NCBI GenBank assembly: GCA_900539195.1
Contig: UQBC01000009.1
Span: 1-64,000, forward strand
DNA length: 64,000 bases
Origin: an uncultured Oscillospiraceae bacterium
GTDB taxonomy: Bacteria > Bacillota > Clostridia > Oscillospirales > Ruminococcaceae
Direction: 5' to 3'
Each line of letters starts with the position of its first letter. The stretch's first letter is position 1. The notes beneath the pieces were generated by a model. The model did no database searches. It had not been told where the DNA came from and was given only the letters and a program-made list of their open reading frames with translations. The translations under genes were made by a program, and so were the position numbers. Below, one piece after another: positions 17,020 to 24,286 of the stretch.

Positions 17020-17727
17020 TCAATCTCCTTTTTCAAAGCGTGAGCGGAGCTTTTCGAGGGCTTTCTTTTCTATTCTTGAAATATAGCTCCTGCTTATGCC
17101 AAGCTCGTCTGCGACTTCACGCTGGGTCATTATCCTGTCGGTGCGGTAGGATGTTTTAGACAGACCGTAACGCTTTGTGAGTATTTCTTTTTCACGCTCG
17201 TCAAGCTCCTCGTCTATATATCTGTACATTTTATCAAGCTCAATGTTAAGGGCGGCCTCCTCGGCAACGTCCGTTCCGTCCTTGAAAATATCGGCAAGGG
17301 TGACGGCGTTTCCGTCCTTGTCGCAGTCCATCGGGTCGTTCATATAAACCTCCGTCTGCTGATGCTTTGTTTTACGGAAGTACATTCTTATCTGATTATT
17401 TATGCATTTTCCGGCATAGGTGGAAAAGCTGATGTTCTTTCTGTAATCAAAGGTTTCTGCGGCACGGATAAGCCCGATTATGCCTATCGAGATAAGATCG
17501 TCCGCTTCCTTGCTGTCGGGGTAGTGCTTTTTTACGATATATGCCACAAGGCGAAGGTTGTGGTTTATCAGCTTGTCACGGGCGGCAAGGTCGCCCTGAG
17601 CCGCTTTTTCAAGGCATTCACGTTCTTCCTTTGCGGAAAGCTGTCGGGGAAATGAACCGTTGCTTTTAAAATGCAGAGCAAAGAAGATAAGGCTCTGCAG
17701 TGCGGTTTGCAGTATCGATATAAACAT
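17020..17727 (-). CDS. sigK: Sporulation RNA polymerase sigma factor pro-sigma-K
   Basis: Late mother-cell sigma factor of sporulation. The N-terminus 'MFISILQTALQSLIFFALHF' is the hydrophobic pro-sequence removed by a membrane protease in the Bacillus paradigm; then come region 2 ('HNLRLVAYIVKKHY', 'DDLISIGIIGLIRAAETFD') and region 4 with the helix-turn-helix 'MTQREVADELGISRSYISRIEKKALEKL'. It is 235 residues and uninterrupted, with no skin-type element. The ATG at 17727, preceded by CCGGAGTG, is chosen over 17772 because the pro-sequence starts there. Gene is alone, convergent with putP. Confidence 0.93.
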   Translation of the reverse strand: MFISILQTALQSLIFFALHFKSNGSFPRQLSAKEERECLEKAAQGDLAARDKLINHNLRLVAYIVKKHYPDSKEADDLISIGIIGLIRAAETFDYRKNISFSTYAGKCINNQIRMYFRKTKHQQTEVYMNDPMDCDKDGNAVTLADIFKDGTDVAEEAALNIELDKMYRYIDEELDEREKEILTKRYGLSKTSYRTDRIMTQREVADELGISRSYISRIEKKALEKLRSRFEKGD

Positions 17728-17799
17728 AATATCACACTCCGGAAAGATAATGATACAGTTTATTCCGGACATTCTGCCGGTTATGCAGGTACATTCTGC

Positions 17800-17828
17800 T
17801 TGACAGTGGAAATTTAACGGTGTATAAT
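17800..17828 (+). promoter_or_regulatory. Consensus promoter for the 39-residue membrane protein gene
   Basis: TTGACA (17800-17805), 17 bases, TATAAT (17823-17828): perfect consensus, 24 bases before the start at 17853. Confidence 0.85.
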
Positions 17829-17852
17829 TAAAATATATAATTCAAGGAGCGT

Positions 17853-17972
17853 ATGAGTATGAAGCAGAAAAATCGTGAAAGGCTCGGAATAGGTATGAAG
17901 ATAGGTGCGGGGGTGCTTGCGCTTATTATGATCATAGGTGTTGTGATACAGGGATTTATGTATCTGAACTGA
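17853..17972 (+). CDS. 39-residue single-pass membrane protein
   Basis: The peptide begins with a basic cytoplasmic end (MSMKQKNRERLGIGMKIG) and ends with one hydrophobic helix (AGVLALIMIIGVVIQGFMYL). CAAGGAGCG precedes the ATG, a perfect consensus promoter lies upstream, and a strong terminator follows, so this is very likely a real, well-expressed gene. The topology resembles several small Firmicute membrane proteins (DUF4044- or Prli42-like), but I cannot assign it to a family. Divergent from sigK. Confidence 0.75.
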   Translation: MSMKQKNRERLGIGMKIGAGVLALIMIIGVVIQGFMYLN

Positions 17973-17997
17973 GTTGATAAAATATGTGGGTAATGCA

Positions 17998-18023
17998 AAC
18001 CGCCGACTGTAAGGTCGGCGGTT
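17998..18023. terminator. Bidirectional terminator
   Basis: AACCGCCGAC (17998-18007) and GTCGGCGGTT (18014-18023) form a perfect 10-bp stem between convergent genes; T-rich bases follow on both strands. Confidence 0.85.
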
Positions 18024-18028
18024 GTTGT

Positions 18029-18637
18029 TTATTCGGTTTTTATGTAACTCAGCGAGAAATCGCAGCAGTCGTTTCCTCGTCCGAGAGTTTTTGTCCTGTG
18101 CCATCTGAGTTTAGGGTGAATGTCACCGTATGCTGTATCGTCGCTGTCACAGAAGCATACGCATAACTCGGGGCAACCGTACCTTACGGTCATTATGTGA
18201 TAAGGGCATTTTATCATATCAAGTCTTGCTGTGTTTTTATCGGTGTCATATATCTTATAGTCAAAGCCTGCGTCACGGCCGAAGGTTTTCTGCGTGATTT
18301 TCAGAAAGATTTTCGGAAAACGCTTATACATTCCTGCAAAGCGGGCGGCTTTTGATACCGCTTTTTTCATTTTCAGTGAGTGTATCTCTACAATGCGGTG
18401 TATCTCGGCAAGCGCCTGTTCCTTACCCATAACGGCAGATAAAGTTTCGTAAGCCGCTATACCGGGTAGTATCTGGCTTTCAAGGTGGAACTTCATCGCT
18501 TTTGATTCGTTTTCGGTTTCTTTTCTGAGCTGTGCAAGTCTTGTATTCATATCCGATATAAGCTTTTCGGATTGTTCGGGACAGCGATTTTTACAGACCT
18601 CTATAAAGCCTTTTTCGATGTAACTTTGCTTTGACAT
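18029..18637 (-). CDS. L-2-amino-thiazoline-4-carboxylic acid hydrolase family protein
   Basis: This encodes 202 residues. The C-terminal block contains the family's signature residues: 'CPYHIMTVRYGCPELCVCFC', then 'DSDDTAYGDIHPKLRWHRTK' and 'TLGRGNDCCDF'. In Pseudomonas the founding enzyme (AtcB) opens the thiazoline ring on the way to L-cysteine; Firmicute members are widespread and mostly uncharacterised, so substrate is uncertain. The N-terminal half is helical ('LISDMNTRLAQLRKETENES'). No signal peptide is present, so it is cytoplasmic. It is transcribed alone from a consensus promoter loaded with palindromes (18661-18718), suggesting repressor control. Confidence 0.85.
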   Translation of the reverse strand: MSKQSYIEKGFIEVCKNRCPEQSEKLISDMNTRLAQLRKETENESKAMKFHLESQILPGIAAYETLSAVMGKEQALAEIHRIVEIHSLKMKKAVSKAARFAGMYKRFPKIFLKITQKTFGRDAGFDYKIYDTDKNTARLDMIKCPYHIMTVRYGCPELCVCFCDSDDTAYGDIHPKLRWHRTKTLGRGNDCCDFSLSYIKTE

Positions 18638-18660
18638 TTTGATTTTCCCCTTATGTATGA

Positions 18661-18718
18661 ATTACAGTTAGTTTTAAATAACTGTAATTATAATAGCACC
18701 GAATTCGGTGGTTGTCAA
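18661..18718 (-). promoter_or_regulatory. Promoter with two nested palindromic operators
   Basis: Read on the minus strand: TTGACA (18718-18713), 17 bases, TATTAT (18695-18690). The spacer is filled by the perfect palindrome CACCGAATTCGGTG (18697-18710). Immediately downstream, spanning the expected start of transcription, is ATTACAGTTA-N8-TAACTGTAAT (18661-18688), a perfect 10-bp inverted repeat. The ATG of the hydrolase gene is at 18637. Confidence 0.75.
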
Positions 18719-18733
18719 GGCTTGGAAAAGGAA

Positions 18734-19099
18734 TTATTCCTGTCTTGTTCTGTCTGTTCTGTTGAAGATAAGCGATACCGCAAGAGCGAAAATCATAGCG
18801 GCGGTAACTCCTGCCGAGCAGGCGGTAAATCCGCCCGTGAAGATTCCGAGTAAGCCGTCTTCTTCGACAGCTTTTCTCATGCCCTTTGCGAGCAGATTGC
18901 CAAAGCCCGTGAGAGGTACGGACGCACCTGCGCCTGCAAAATCGACAAGCGGCTGATAAAGACCTACAGCTCCGAGAATCACGCCCGAAACAACGTAGGC
19001 TACAAGTATTCTTGCGGGGGTGAGCTTCGTAAGGTCGATAAGTAACTGACCTATAGCACAAAGCGCACCGCCGACTAAAAATGCCCATAAATACTGCAT
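18734..19099 (-). CDS. spoVAE: Stage V sporulation protein AE
   Basis: This encodes 121 residues, strongly hydrophobic, with 'AGAGASVPLTGFGNLLAKG' matching the SpoVAC/SpoVAE(b) family. It is part of the inner-membrane channel that moves dipicolinic acid into and out of the forespore. The start follows spoVAD by 13 bases with GGAG upstream. Its end overlaps nothing; the hydrolase promoter lies 16-70 bases beyond. Order spoVAC-spoVAD-spoVAE is the minimal Clostridial arrangement. Confidence 0.92.
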   Translation of the reverse strand: MQYLWAFLVGGALCAIGQLLIDLTKLTPARILVAYVVSGVILGAVGLYQPLVDFAGAGASVPLTGFGNLLAKGMRKAVEEDGLLGIFTGGFTACSAGVTAAMIFALAVSLIFNRTDRTRQE

Positions 19100-19112
19100 A
19101 AATTTTCTCCTG

Positions 19113-20126
19113 TTATAAAGCGTCTGAAATTTCTACAAGGTGGGATATGCCGGGGATGCTTTCGCCCTGCTGTACTTTAGTTGTTGACATAAGCGCACCG
19201 GTAGCGGCAAACAGCACTCTGTGGAGCTTTCCCTCGGCTATCTGCGGCAGGATATGTCCGCACAGTACCGAGGCACTGCAGCCGCATCCTGAGCCGCCTG
19301 CGTGTACGTCCTGCTTTTCACGGTCGTACAGCATAAGTCCGCAGTCCTTGTGCTTATGGCTGATTTCTGTTCCGTCACGGCGGAAAAGCTCGCACATAAG
19401 CTCCGAGCCGACCTGTCCGAGATCTCCCGTGTAGATTACGTCATAATCGGCAGGAGATGTTCCGGTGGCGAGCAGGTGTCGGTTTATCGTATCGTATGCC
19501 GCACCTGCCATAGCCGCACCCATATTGTTTGCGTCCTTTATGCCCATGTCGGTTATCTTGCCTATCGTGACACGCTTTACATAAGGCGGTTTTTCAGCTG
19601 CCGAGGTTATACAACAGCCTGCACCAGTAGCTGTCCACTGAGCAGTAGGGGGACGAACGCCGCCGTAGTTTATGGGGAATCTGAACTGCCTTTCGGCAGA
19701 GCAGAAGTGTGACGAGGTAACGGCGGCGAAATATTCTCCGAGCCTCATATCCGCAAAAAGCGAAGCCATTGCAAGACTTTCAGCCATTGTCGAGCAGGCT
19801 CCGTAAAGTCCGATAAATGATATATCGGTGTCACGCAAGCCGTATGCCGAGCCTGTGCATTGGTTAAGCAGATCGCCTGCAAAAATAAACGAAATATCCT
19901 CTTTTATGAGCTTGCCTTTTCTAAGGGCAATATCAAAGGCATATTGCTGAAAGGTGCTTTCGGCTTTTTCCCAAGTGGTAAGTCCAAGCTCTGCACCCTC
20001 TGCGGCATAGTCAAAGCAGTTGCCGAGAGGTCCGTCGCTCTCCATTTTTCCGACTGCGGCGGCACAGGAATAAACCGACACACCACGGTCAAGCTCTATT
20101 GTACCCTCTGAAATCAGTTTAGCCAT
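19113..20126 (-). CDS. spoVAD: Stage V sporulation protein AD
   Basis: This encodes 337 residues with a thiolase-like fold ('GLYGACSTMAESLAMASLFA', 'AAVTSSHFCSAERQFRFPIN', 'HAGGSGCGCSASVLCGHI'). It is the dipicolinic-acid-binding soluble subunit of the SpoVA channel, present on the outer face of the spore inner membrane. The length and motifs are typical. The ATG is one base after the spoVAC stop, indicating coupling. Confidence 0.95.
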   Translation of the reverse strand: MAKLISEGTIELDRGVSVYSCAAAVGKMESDGPLGNCFDYAAEGAELGLTTWEKAESTFQQYAFDIALRKGKLIKEDISFIFAGDLLNQCTGSAYGLRDTDISFIGLYGACSTMAESLAMASLFADMRLGEYFAAVTSSHFCSAERQFRFPINYGGVRPPTAQWTATGAGCCITSAAEKPPYVKRVTIGKITDMGIKDANNMGAAMAGAAYDTINRHLLATGTSPADYDVIYTGDLGQVGSELMCELFRRDGTEISHKHKDCGLMLYDREKQDVHAGGSGCGCSASVLCGHILPQIAEGKLHRVLFAATGALMSTTKVQQGESIPGISHLVEISDAL

Positions 20127-20127
20127 A

Positions 20128-20577
20128 TCAACCTCCGAAAAGACTTATAACGAACAGAATTATGCCGTAGACAAATGCCGCTGTTATGCCGTAGACTATT
20201 ACAGGCCCTGCAATGATGAACATCTTTGCGCCCGTACCGAGAATGAGACCCTCGGTCTTGAATTCAAGGGCAGGGGAAACAACGGCATTCGCAAAGCCTG
20301 TTATAGGAACGAGAGTGCCTGCGCCTGCGTGCTTTGCTATCCGCTCATACTGACCGAAGCCCGTCAGCAAGGCACTTATCAGCACAAGCGTTATTGAGGT
20401 GTACGCTGATGCAGTATCTGCATCGTTTCCTATCATAATATATAAATCGGTAAAGAACTGCCCTGTACAGCAGATAAGTCCGCCTATCACAAACGCTTTC
20501 GGCACTGTTATATTTAGCTTGCTCGGTGCGGAATAACGGTCGGCAAGCTGTGCGTATTCTTTTTTGGAAATATTCAA
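20128..20577 (-). CDS. spoVAC: Stage V sporulation protein AC
   Basis: This encodes 149 residues: a soluble N-terminus, then about four membrane segments with 'GAGTLVPITGFANAVVSPALEFK', the family signature. In Bacillus SpoVAC acts as a mechanosensitive channel for dipicolinate. The start codon is TTG at 20577, preceded by GGACGGTGAT. It is the first gene of the spoVAC-AD-AE operon; a forespore (sigma-G-like) promoter candidate lies upstream. Confidence 0.92.
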   Translation of the reverse strand: MNISKKEYAQLADRYSAPSKLNITVPKAFVIGGLICCTGQFFTDLYIMIGNDADTASAYTSITLVLISALLTGFGQYERIAKHAGAGTLVPITGFANAVVSPALEFKTEGLILGTGAKMFIIAGPVIVYGITAAFVYGIILFVISLFGG

Positions 20578-20606
20578 AATATCACCGTCCTTGATGATAT
20601 TTTTGA

Positions 20607-20637
20607 TTTTATGTCGGAAAATATCCGTGTAAAATTC
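20607..20637 (-). promoter_or_regulatory. Possible sigma-G-type promoter of the spoVA operon
   Basis: On the minus strand GAATTT (20637-20632) and CATAAAA (20613-20607) are separated by 18 bases, similar to the forespore consensus (GAATA... CATACTA) and about 30 bases before the TTG start. The match is imperfect. Confidence 0.4.
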
Positions 20638-20691
20638 TGCTTACCGATACGGCAAGATAAAGCAAAAACAAGTCGCTTTGCAATTTTTATA

Positions 20692-20720
20692 TTGATTTAT
20701 TGCAGACATTGTGCTATACT
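20692..20720 (+). promoter_or_regulatory. Promoter for apgM
   Basis: TTGATT (20692-20697), 17 bases, TATACT (20715-20720), about 80 bases before the ATG. Confidence 0.7.
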
Positions 20721-20801
20721 TTAATAGATAAGACAGGAAAAAGCGGTTTTTTCAGCCGTATTTTCGGTCGGATTTTTTATGCAAGAAAGGGATAACAAAA
20801 A

Positions 20802-22004
20802 ATGAAATACGCAGTATTACTTTGCGACGGTATGGCCGATCTTCCCCGTGAGGATATAGGCGGAACACCTATGAGTGTTGCTCACAAGCCTAATATGGAC
20901 AAGCTCGCAAAGGTATCAAGAGTAGGTCTTGTAAAGACGGTCGAAGATAACCTTAAGCCCGGCAGTGACGTTGCGAATCTTTCCGTACTCGGTTATGATC
21001 CTGCAATATATTATTCGGGCAGAAGTCCTTTAGAGGCAGGCAGTATAGGCATTGATATGAAGCCTACGGACGTTTCTTTCAGAACGAATCTTGTAACGCT
21101 GTCGGACGAGCCGGTTTACGAGGACAAGACAATACTCGACTACTGTGCCGATGATATATCTACAGAAGAAGCCGCAGAGCTTATAAAGTTCATTGACGAA
21201 AAGCTCGGTACAGATGAATTCAGATTCTACAGCGGTGTAAGCTACCGTCATTGTCTGATATGGGATCACGGTACGACCGATATAGGCACGCTGACTCCTC
21301 CCCACGATATAACAGGCAAGCCGATAAAGACGCATCTTGGTGTGAACGAAAACGGCAAGGTGCTTATCGAGATGATGAAGAAGAGTTATGATCTGCTGAA
21401 GGATCATCCCGTAAACTTAAAGAGAATCGAAAGAGGTCTTCGTCCTGCAAACAGCATATGGTTCTGGGGCGAGGGTGTTCGCAAGGATCTTACTCCTTTT
21501 GCCGAAAAGTACGGAAAGAGTGCCGCTATGATCTCTGCGGTCGATCTGCTCAGAGGTATCGGCAAGTTCACAGGAATGGATGTTATCAAGGTTGACGGTG
21601 CGACAGGCTACATAGATACAAACTTTGACGGCAAGGCTCAGGCGGCTGTTGATGCACTGAAGAGCGGCAAGGATTTTGTATATATCCATGTTGAAGCTCC
21701 CGATGAATGCGGTCATCGTAATGAGGTTGACAATAAGGTAAAGGCAATAAGCCTTATTGACGAAAAGATACTCGGCAAGCTGCTTGACGAATTCAAGGAT
21801 GAGGATATAAAAATCCTTATCTGTCCTGACCATCCCACGCCGCTTGAACTGAGAACACATACAAACGCTCCTGTGCCGTTCATGATCTATGACAGCAGAA
21901 AGAAGCTGGACGGTGTTGATTGCTTCTGCGAGGAGAGTGCGGCTAAGACGGGCGATTATATCGCTGAGGGTCATACCCTTATGAGCAGTTTCTTGGCTGA
22001 CTGA
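20802..22004 (+). CDS. apgM: 2,3-bisphosphoglycerate-independent phosphoglycerate mutase (archaeal type)
   Basis: Interconverts 3- and 2-phosphoglycerate in glycolysis. It belongs to the alkaline phosphatase superfamily: metal-binding 'LLCDGMADLP' (Asp about residue 9), catalytic serine in 'KPGSDVANLSVLGYDP' (about residue 53), 'HVEAPDECGHRNE', 'DHPTP' and 'AEGHTLM'. The 400-residue length fits the archaeal-type enzyme, not the ~510-residue GpmI. AGAAAGGGA precedes the ATG. The gene has its own promoter and terminator. Confidence 0.93.
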   Translation: MKYAVLLCDGMADLPREDIGGTPMSVAHKPNMDKLAKVSRVGLVKTVEDNLKPGSDVANLSVLGYDPAIYYSGRSPLEAGSIGIDMKPTDVSFRTNLVTLSDEPVYEDKTILDYCADDISTEEAAELIKFIDEKLGTDEFRFYSGVSYRHCLIWDHGTTDIGTLTPPHDITGKPIKTHLGVNENGKVLIEMMKKSYDLLKDHPVNLKRIERGLRPANSIWFWGEGVRKDLTPFAEKYGKSAAMISAVDLLRGIGKFTGMDVIKVDGATGYIDTNFDGKAQAAVDALKSGKDFVYIHVEAPDECGHRNEVDNKVKAISLIDEKILGKLLDEFKDEDIKILICPDHPTPLELRTHTNAPVPFMIYDSRKKLDGVDCFCEESAAKTGDYIAEGHTLMSSFLAD

Positions 22005-22028
22005 TAGATAATACTAAATGAATATTTT

Positions 22029-22055
22029 ACCGCCCTGTGTTTTTCACGGGGCGGT
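22029..22055 (+). terminator. Terminator of apgM
   Basis: ACCGCCC (22029-22035) pairs with GGGCGGT (22049-22055), extended by TGTG/CACG pairing, followed by TTGTTAT. Confidence 0.8.
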
Positions 22056-22069
22056 TTGTTATAAAGAGA

Positions 22070-22101
22070 AGCACTGTAAACCAGCGGTGGTTTACAGTGC
22101 T
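22070..22101 (-). terminator. Strong hairpin ending the minus-strand sigma/anti-sigma operon
   Basis: A perfect 14-bp stem AGCACTGTAAACCA / complement with a 4-base loop (22084-22087) lies just beyond the stop of the gene at 22110. Confidence 0.8.
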
Positions 22102-22109
22102 TTATCGGT

Positions 22110-22703
22110 TTATTCAATTATGAGTTTATAATCGGTGCAGAAGTCGGAATATTCGGTAAATGTTTTTTTGAGAGAAGAGAGCAGAGGTTCTTCTCCGTGT
22201 TTTTCGTAATATTTCTTTATATCGCTAGATATTGTCAGTTCAAGAGTTGCTTTGTCACCGACAATGTAGGTGGCTGTGCTTTCGTTGATTTTCTCTTTGC
22301 CGTTGCTGTTGATAAAGCACTTGATAAAACGTACATCATCGCCGATGTTATTGAGCTTTTTCCATTCGGAAAAAATAACTTTAGGGTCGCAGGCAAGATA
22401 TTTACTTGCTTTTTCCGTGCTTGTGCCTTTCAGATAATAAATATTAATATTACTGTATGCCAAAGCTGTTTCGTTTGTTGATTCGTTTGTGATTGCTGAT
22501 GATGAATTGTTGAAATCATTATCGGCATTTTTGAGTAAACCGTTTCCGGTTGCGAATACTGCCACAAACACTGCCGCCGTAGCCGCCACCGAGCCGATAA
22601 CAGCGTACAGCTTTTTTCTGTTGTTTTTGATTTTCGGCTTTGCCTGTTCGATGAAATCATCGTTTACATTGCCCAGTTCATTCAGTAAGCGTTTTTCTTT
22701 CAT
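22110..22703 (-). CDS. Membrane-anchored partner (probable anti-sigma) of the ECF sigma factor
   Basis: This encodes 197 residues. The N-terminal cytoplasmic segment 'LLNELGNVNDDFIEQA' (residues 5-20) is the short conserved helix seen in many Clostridial proteins encoded after ECF sigma genes. One membrane helix follows (about residues 32-52), then a Ser/Asn-rich linker and a ~130-residue outer domain. The start overlaps the sigma stop (22700-22703), implying coupled synthesis. The anti-sigma role is inferred from position and topology; there is no zinc-binding HxxxCxxC motif. Confidence 0.7.
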   Translation of the reverse strand: MKEKRLLNELGNVNDDFIEQAKPKIKNNRKKLYAVIGSVAATAAVFVAVFATGNGLLKNADNDFNNSSSAITNESTNETALAYSNINIYYLKGTSTEKASKYLACDPKVIFSEWKKLNNIGDDVRFIKCFINSNGKEKINESTATYIVGDKATLELTISSDIKKYYEKHGEEPLLSSLKKTFTEYSDFCTDYKLIIE

Positions 22704-23269
22704 AACGTTATACCCTCCTTTATAAGATGTTCCTTAAGCTCGCTTCGGGTTCTGAGAAGTATCATTTTTATGCGGCTTTCGGTAGATGAATGTTCGGCGG
22801 CAATCACCTTAATCGGCATCATATACCAGTATCTTTGCATAAAGATAATACGTTTTTCGGGTTCAAGGCAGAAGAGAAAATCGTTGAGGGCGTGCCTTAG
22901 CGTGTTGTTGTCGGAAATATCTTCCGTAGTAACACCGGACGACACACATTCAGCCAGCTCATCAAGAACGGCGGCTGTCTGTCCCGAACCTCTTTTATCT
23001 GCTGTTTTCTCAAAGAATCTGTTAAGCGAAAGGTTGCGTGTTATCCTGCCGAGAAATGCCGACAGCTTTTTCGGCTTCTGCGGCGGAATTGCATTCCACG
23101 CCTTCATCAGCGTATCGTTTACGCACTCCTCGCAGTCCTCGTTCACGGCAAGTATGTTGTAGGCGATAGAGTAACAGTATCTGCCGTATTTGCCGTGGGT
23201 TTCGGTTATTGCTTTTTCATCTCTCGCAAAGAATAATTCTATAATCCTGCTGTCTTCCGTATTTCTCAC
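22700..23269 (-). CDS. ECF-type RNA polymerase sigma factor
   Basis: This encodes 189 residues with region 2 ('YGRYCYSIAYNILAVNEDCEECVNDTLMKAWNAIPP') and region 4 ('EPEKRIIFMQRYWYMMPIKV', with an HTH ending 'TESRIKMILLRTRSELKEHL'). Such factors direct polymerase to a small regulon when released from their partner, here the next gene. Regions 2 and 4 are separated by a long linker, as in the class common in Ruminococcaceae. A GTGACC/GTCT promoter-like motif before the gene suggests autoregulation. GGGAGTGAG precedes the ATG. Confidence 0.88.
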   Translation of the reverse strand: MRNTEDSRIIELFFARDEKAITETHGKYGRYCYSIAYNILAVNEDCEECVNDTLMKAWNAIPPQKPKKLSAFLGRITRNLSLNRFFEKTADKRGSGQTAAVLDELAECVSSGVTTEDISDNNTLRHALNDFLFCLEPEKRIIFMQRYWYMMPIKVIAAEHSSTESRIKMILLRTRSELKEHLIKEGITL

Positions 23270-23300
23270 TCCCTTTTATTTTTTTAAACAGCCTGTTCAC

Positions 23301-23334
23301 CTATAAAGACAGGATATTTTTATAAAGGTCACGC
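23301..23334 (-). promoter_or_regulatory. Possible ECF-type autoregulatory promoter
   Basis: On the minus strand, GTGACC (23332-23327) and CTGTCTT (23312-23306) flank an AT-rich spacer about 40 bases before the sigma gene. The pattern resembles ECF promoters (-35 with AC/CC, -10 with GTC). Assignment is by eye. Confidence 0.4.
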
Positions 23335-23392
23335 TTTTTAAGAAAATTTTTCTGCGGATACAGTTACAGGCTTCTGCTTAATACAGAAGCCT

Positions 23393-23560
23393 CAGACTGT
23401 CGATAAACCTATATAATTTTTGAAAATGGGGTTTGGGGCGTAGCCCCAAGCGGGGTGAGGGCGGCAGCCCCACACTCAGCCCCTTCCAGAGGGGAAGGGG
23501 TTTGGGGATAGGGATAGAGAATTTGCTCTATTTTTATAAATACAGACTTTTTCTACAAAC
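23393..23560 (+). repeat. Dispersed hairpin-rich repeat, copy 1
   Basis: This starts CAGACTGTCGATAAACCT and ends ACAGACTTTTTCTACAA. It contains GGGGCGTAGCCCC and CCCCTTCC-AGA-GGGGAAGGGG hairpins and the block 'TTTGGGGATAGGGATAGAG' + 'AATTTGCTCTATTTTTATAAA'. All these are repeated at 58423-58663. It is non-coding and fills the gap between divergent genes at 23269 and 23688. A hairpin GGCTTCTG/CAGAAGCC (23369-23391) abuts its left end. Confidence 0.8.
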
Positions 23561-23563
23561 TGT

Positions 23564-23592
23564 ACCGCCGTGATTTTTTCACGGCGGTTTTT
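23564..23592 (+). terminator. Orphan terminator hairpin
   Basis: ACCGCCGTGA (23564-23573), loop TTTTT, TCACGGCGGT (23579-23588), then T-tract. It lies between divergent genes, so it ends no visible transcript; it may remain from a lost gene or serve the repeat element. Confidence 0.7.
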
Positions 23593-23616
23593 CATATTTA
23601 TACCTGCTGTTTTCGA

Positions 23617-23645
23617 TTGACAAAAGGGCAGTATTTGTGTTATAT
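23617..23645 (+). promoter_or_regulatory. Promoter for the dCMP deaminase gene
   Basis: TTGACA (23617-23622), 17 bases, TATATT (23640-23645), 42 bases before the ATG at 23688. Confidence 0.85.
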
Positions 23646-23687
23646 TAAACTCAGTATAAGAAAAACTGTTTTCAGAAAGGCTGAACT

Positions 23688-24179
23688 ATGGAAAGACGAG
23701 ATAAGATAAATTACTACCTTGACATAGCCGAAACGGTATGTGAGCGGGGAACCTGCCTGCGCAGGAATTTCGGTGCAATAATAGTACATAACGATGAGAT
23801 AATCGCCACAGGATACAACGGTGCGCCGAGAGGCCTTAAAAACTGTTCCGACCTCGGAATATGCACCCGTGAGAAGCTGAATGTTCCCAAAGGTCAGCGT
23901 TACGAGCTTTGCCGCTCGGTTCACGCAGAGGCAAACTGTATAATCAGTGCTTCAAGGACGGATATGATAGGTTCTTCGCTTTTCCTTGCCTGTCACGATA
24001 TGACCTCAGGCGGCACGCTCTGCGGCGATGTTGAGCCTTGCTCAATGTGTAAGCGTCTTATAATAAACGCAGGTATCAAGGATGTATTTATCCGCACCTC
24101 AGCAAACGAATACAAGGTCATCAATGTTGAAAGCTGGATAGAGAATGACCCCAGCCTTGACGGCTCGGGCGGATATTAA
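23688..24179 (+). CDS. Deoxycytidylate (dCMP) deaminase family protein
   Basis: Zinc-dependent deaminase likely converting dCMP to dUMP, the ThyA substrate precursor. The 163-residue protein has 'GAIIVHNDEIIATGYNGAPRG', the catalytic 'HAEANCI' (about residues 84-90) and the zinc ligands 'EPCSMCKRLIINAGI'. Related proteins are annotated as ComEB ('late competence' operon protein) in Bacillus. AGAAAGG precedes the ATG. The following phosphoesterase gene begins within 12 bases of the stop, so the two are probably cotranscribed. Confidence 0.9.
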   Translation: MERRDKINYYLDIAETVCERGTCLRRNFGAIIVHNDEIIATGYNGAPRGLKNCSDLGICTREKLNVPKGQRYELCRSVHAEANCIISASRTDMIGSSLFLACHDMTSGGTLCGDVEPCSMCKRLIINAGIKDVFIRTSANEYKVINVESWIENDPSLDGSGGY

Positions 24180-24190
24180 GAGGTGATTTT

Positions 24191-24286
24191 ACGCTCACAA
24201 AAAAGACAAAGAAAAGAATAGCTGTAGGCTGTGCCGCAGGCGTTGCGGGAGCGGCTCTTGCCGCTTTAGGACTTGTCGCCTGTGAT
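24191..24286 (+). other. In-frame N-terminal signal-anchor extension of the phosphoesterase, lacking a normal start codon
   Basis: The frame of the gene at 24287 continues upstream without stops to 24191 and encodes a basic patch (TKKTKKR) followed by a hydrophobic, Ala-rich segment (VAGAALAALGLVAC). This is what membrane-anchored YkuE-type phosphoesterases usually have. The expected start position, just after AGGTGATTTT, reads ACG instead of ATG. Confidence 0.55.

Noticed and set aside
17020..17727. Possible skin-type interruption of sigK
   Set aside because: The reading frame is continuous from pro-sequence to the C-terminal helix-turn-helix.
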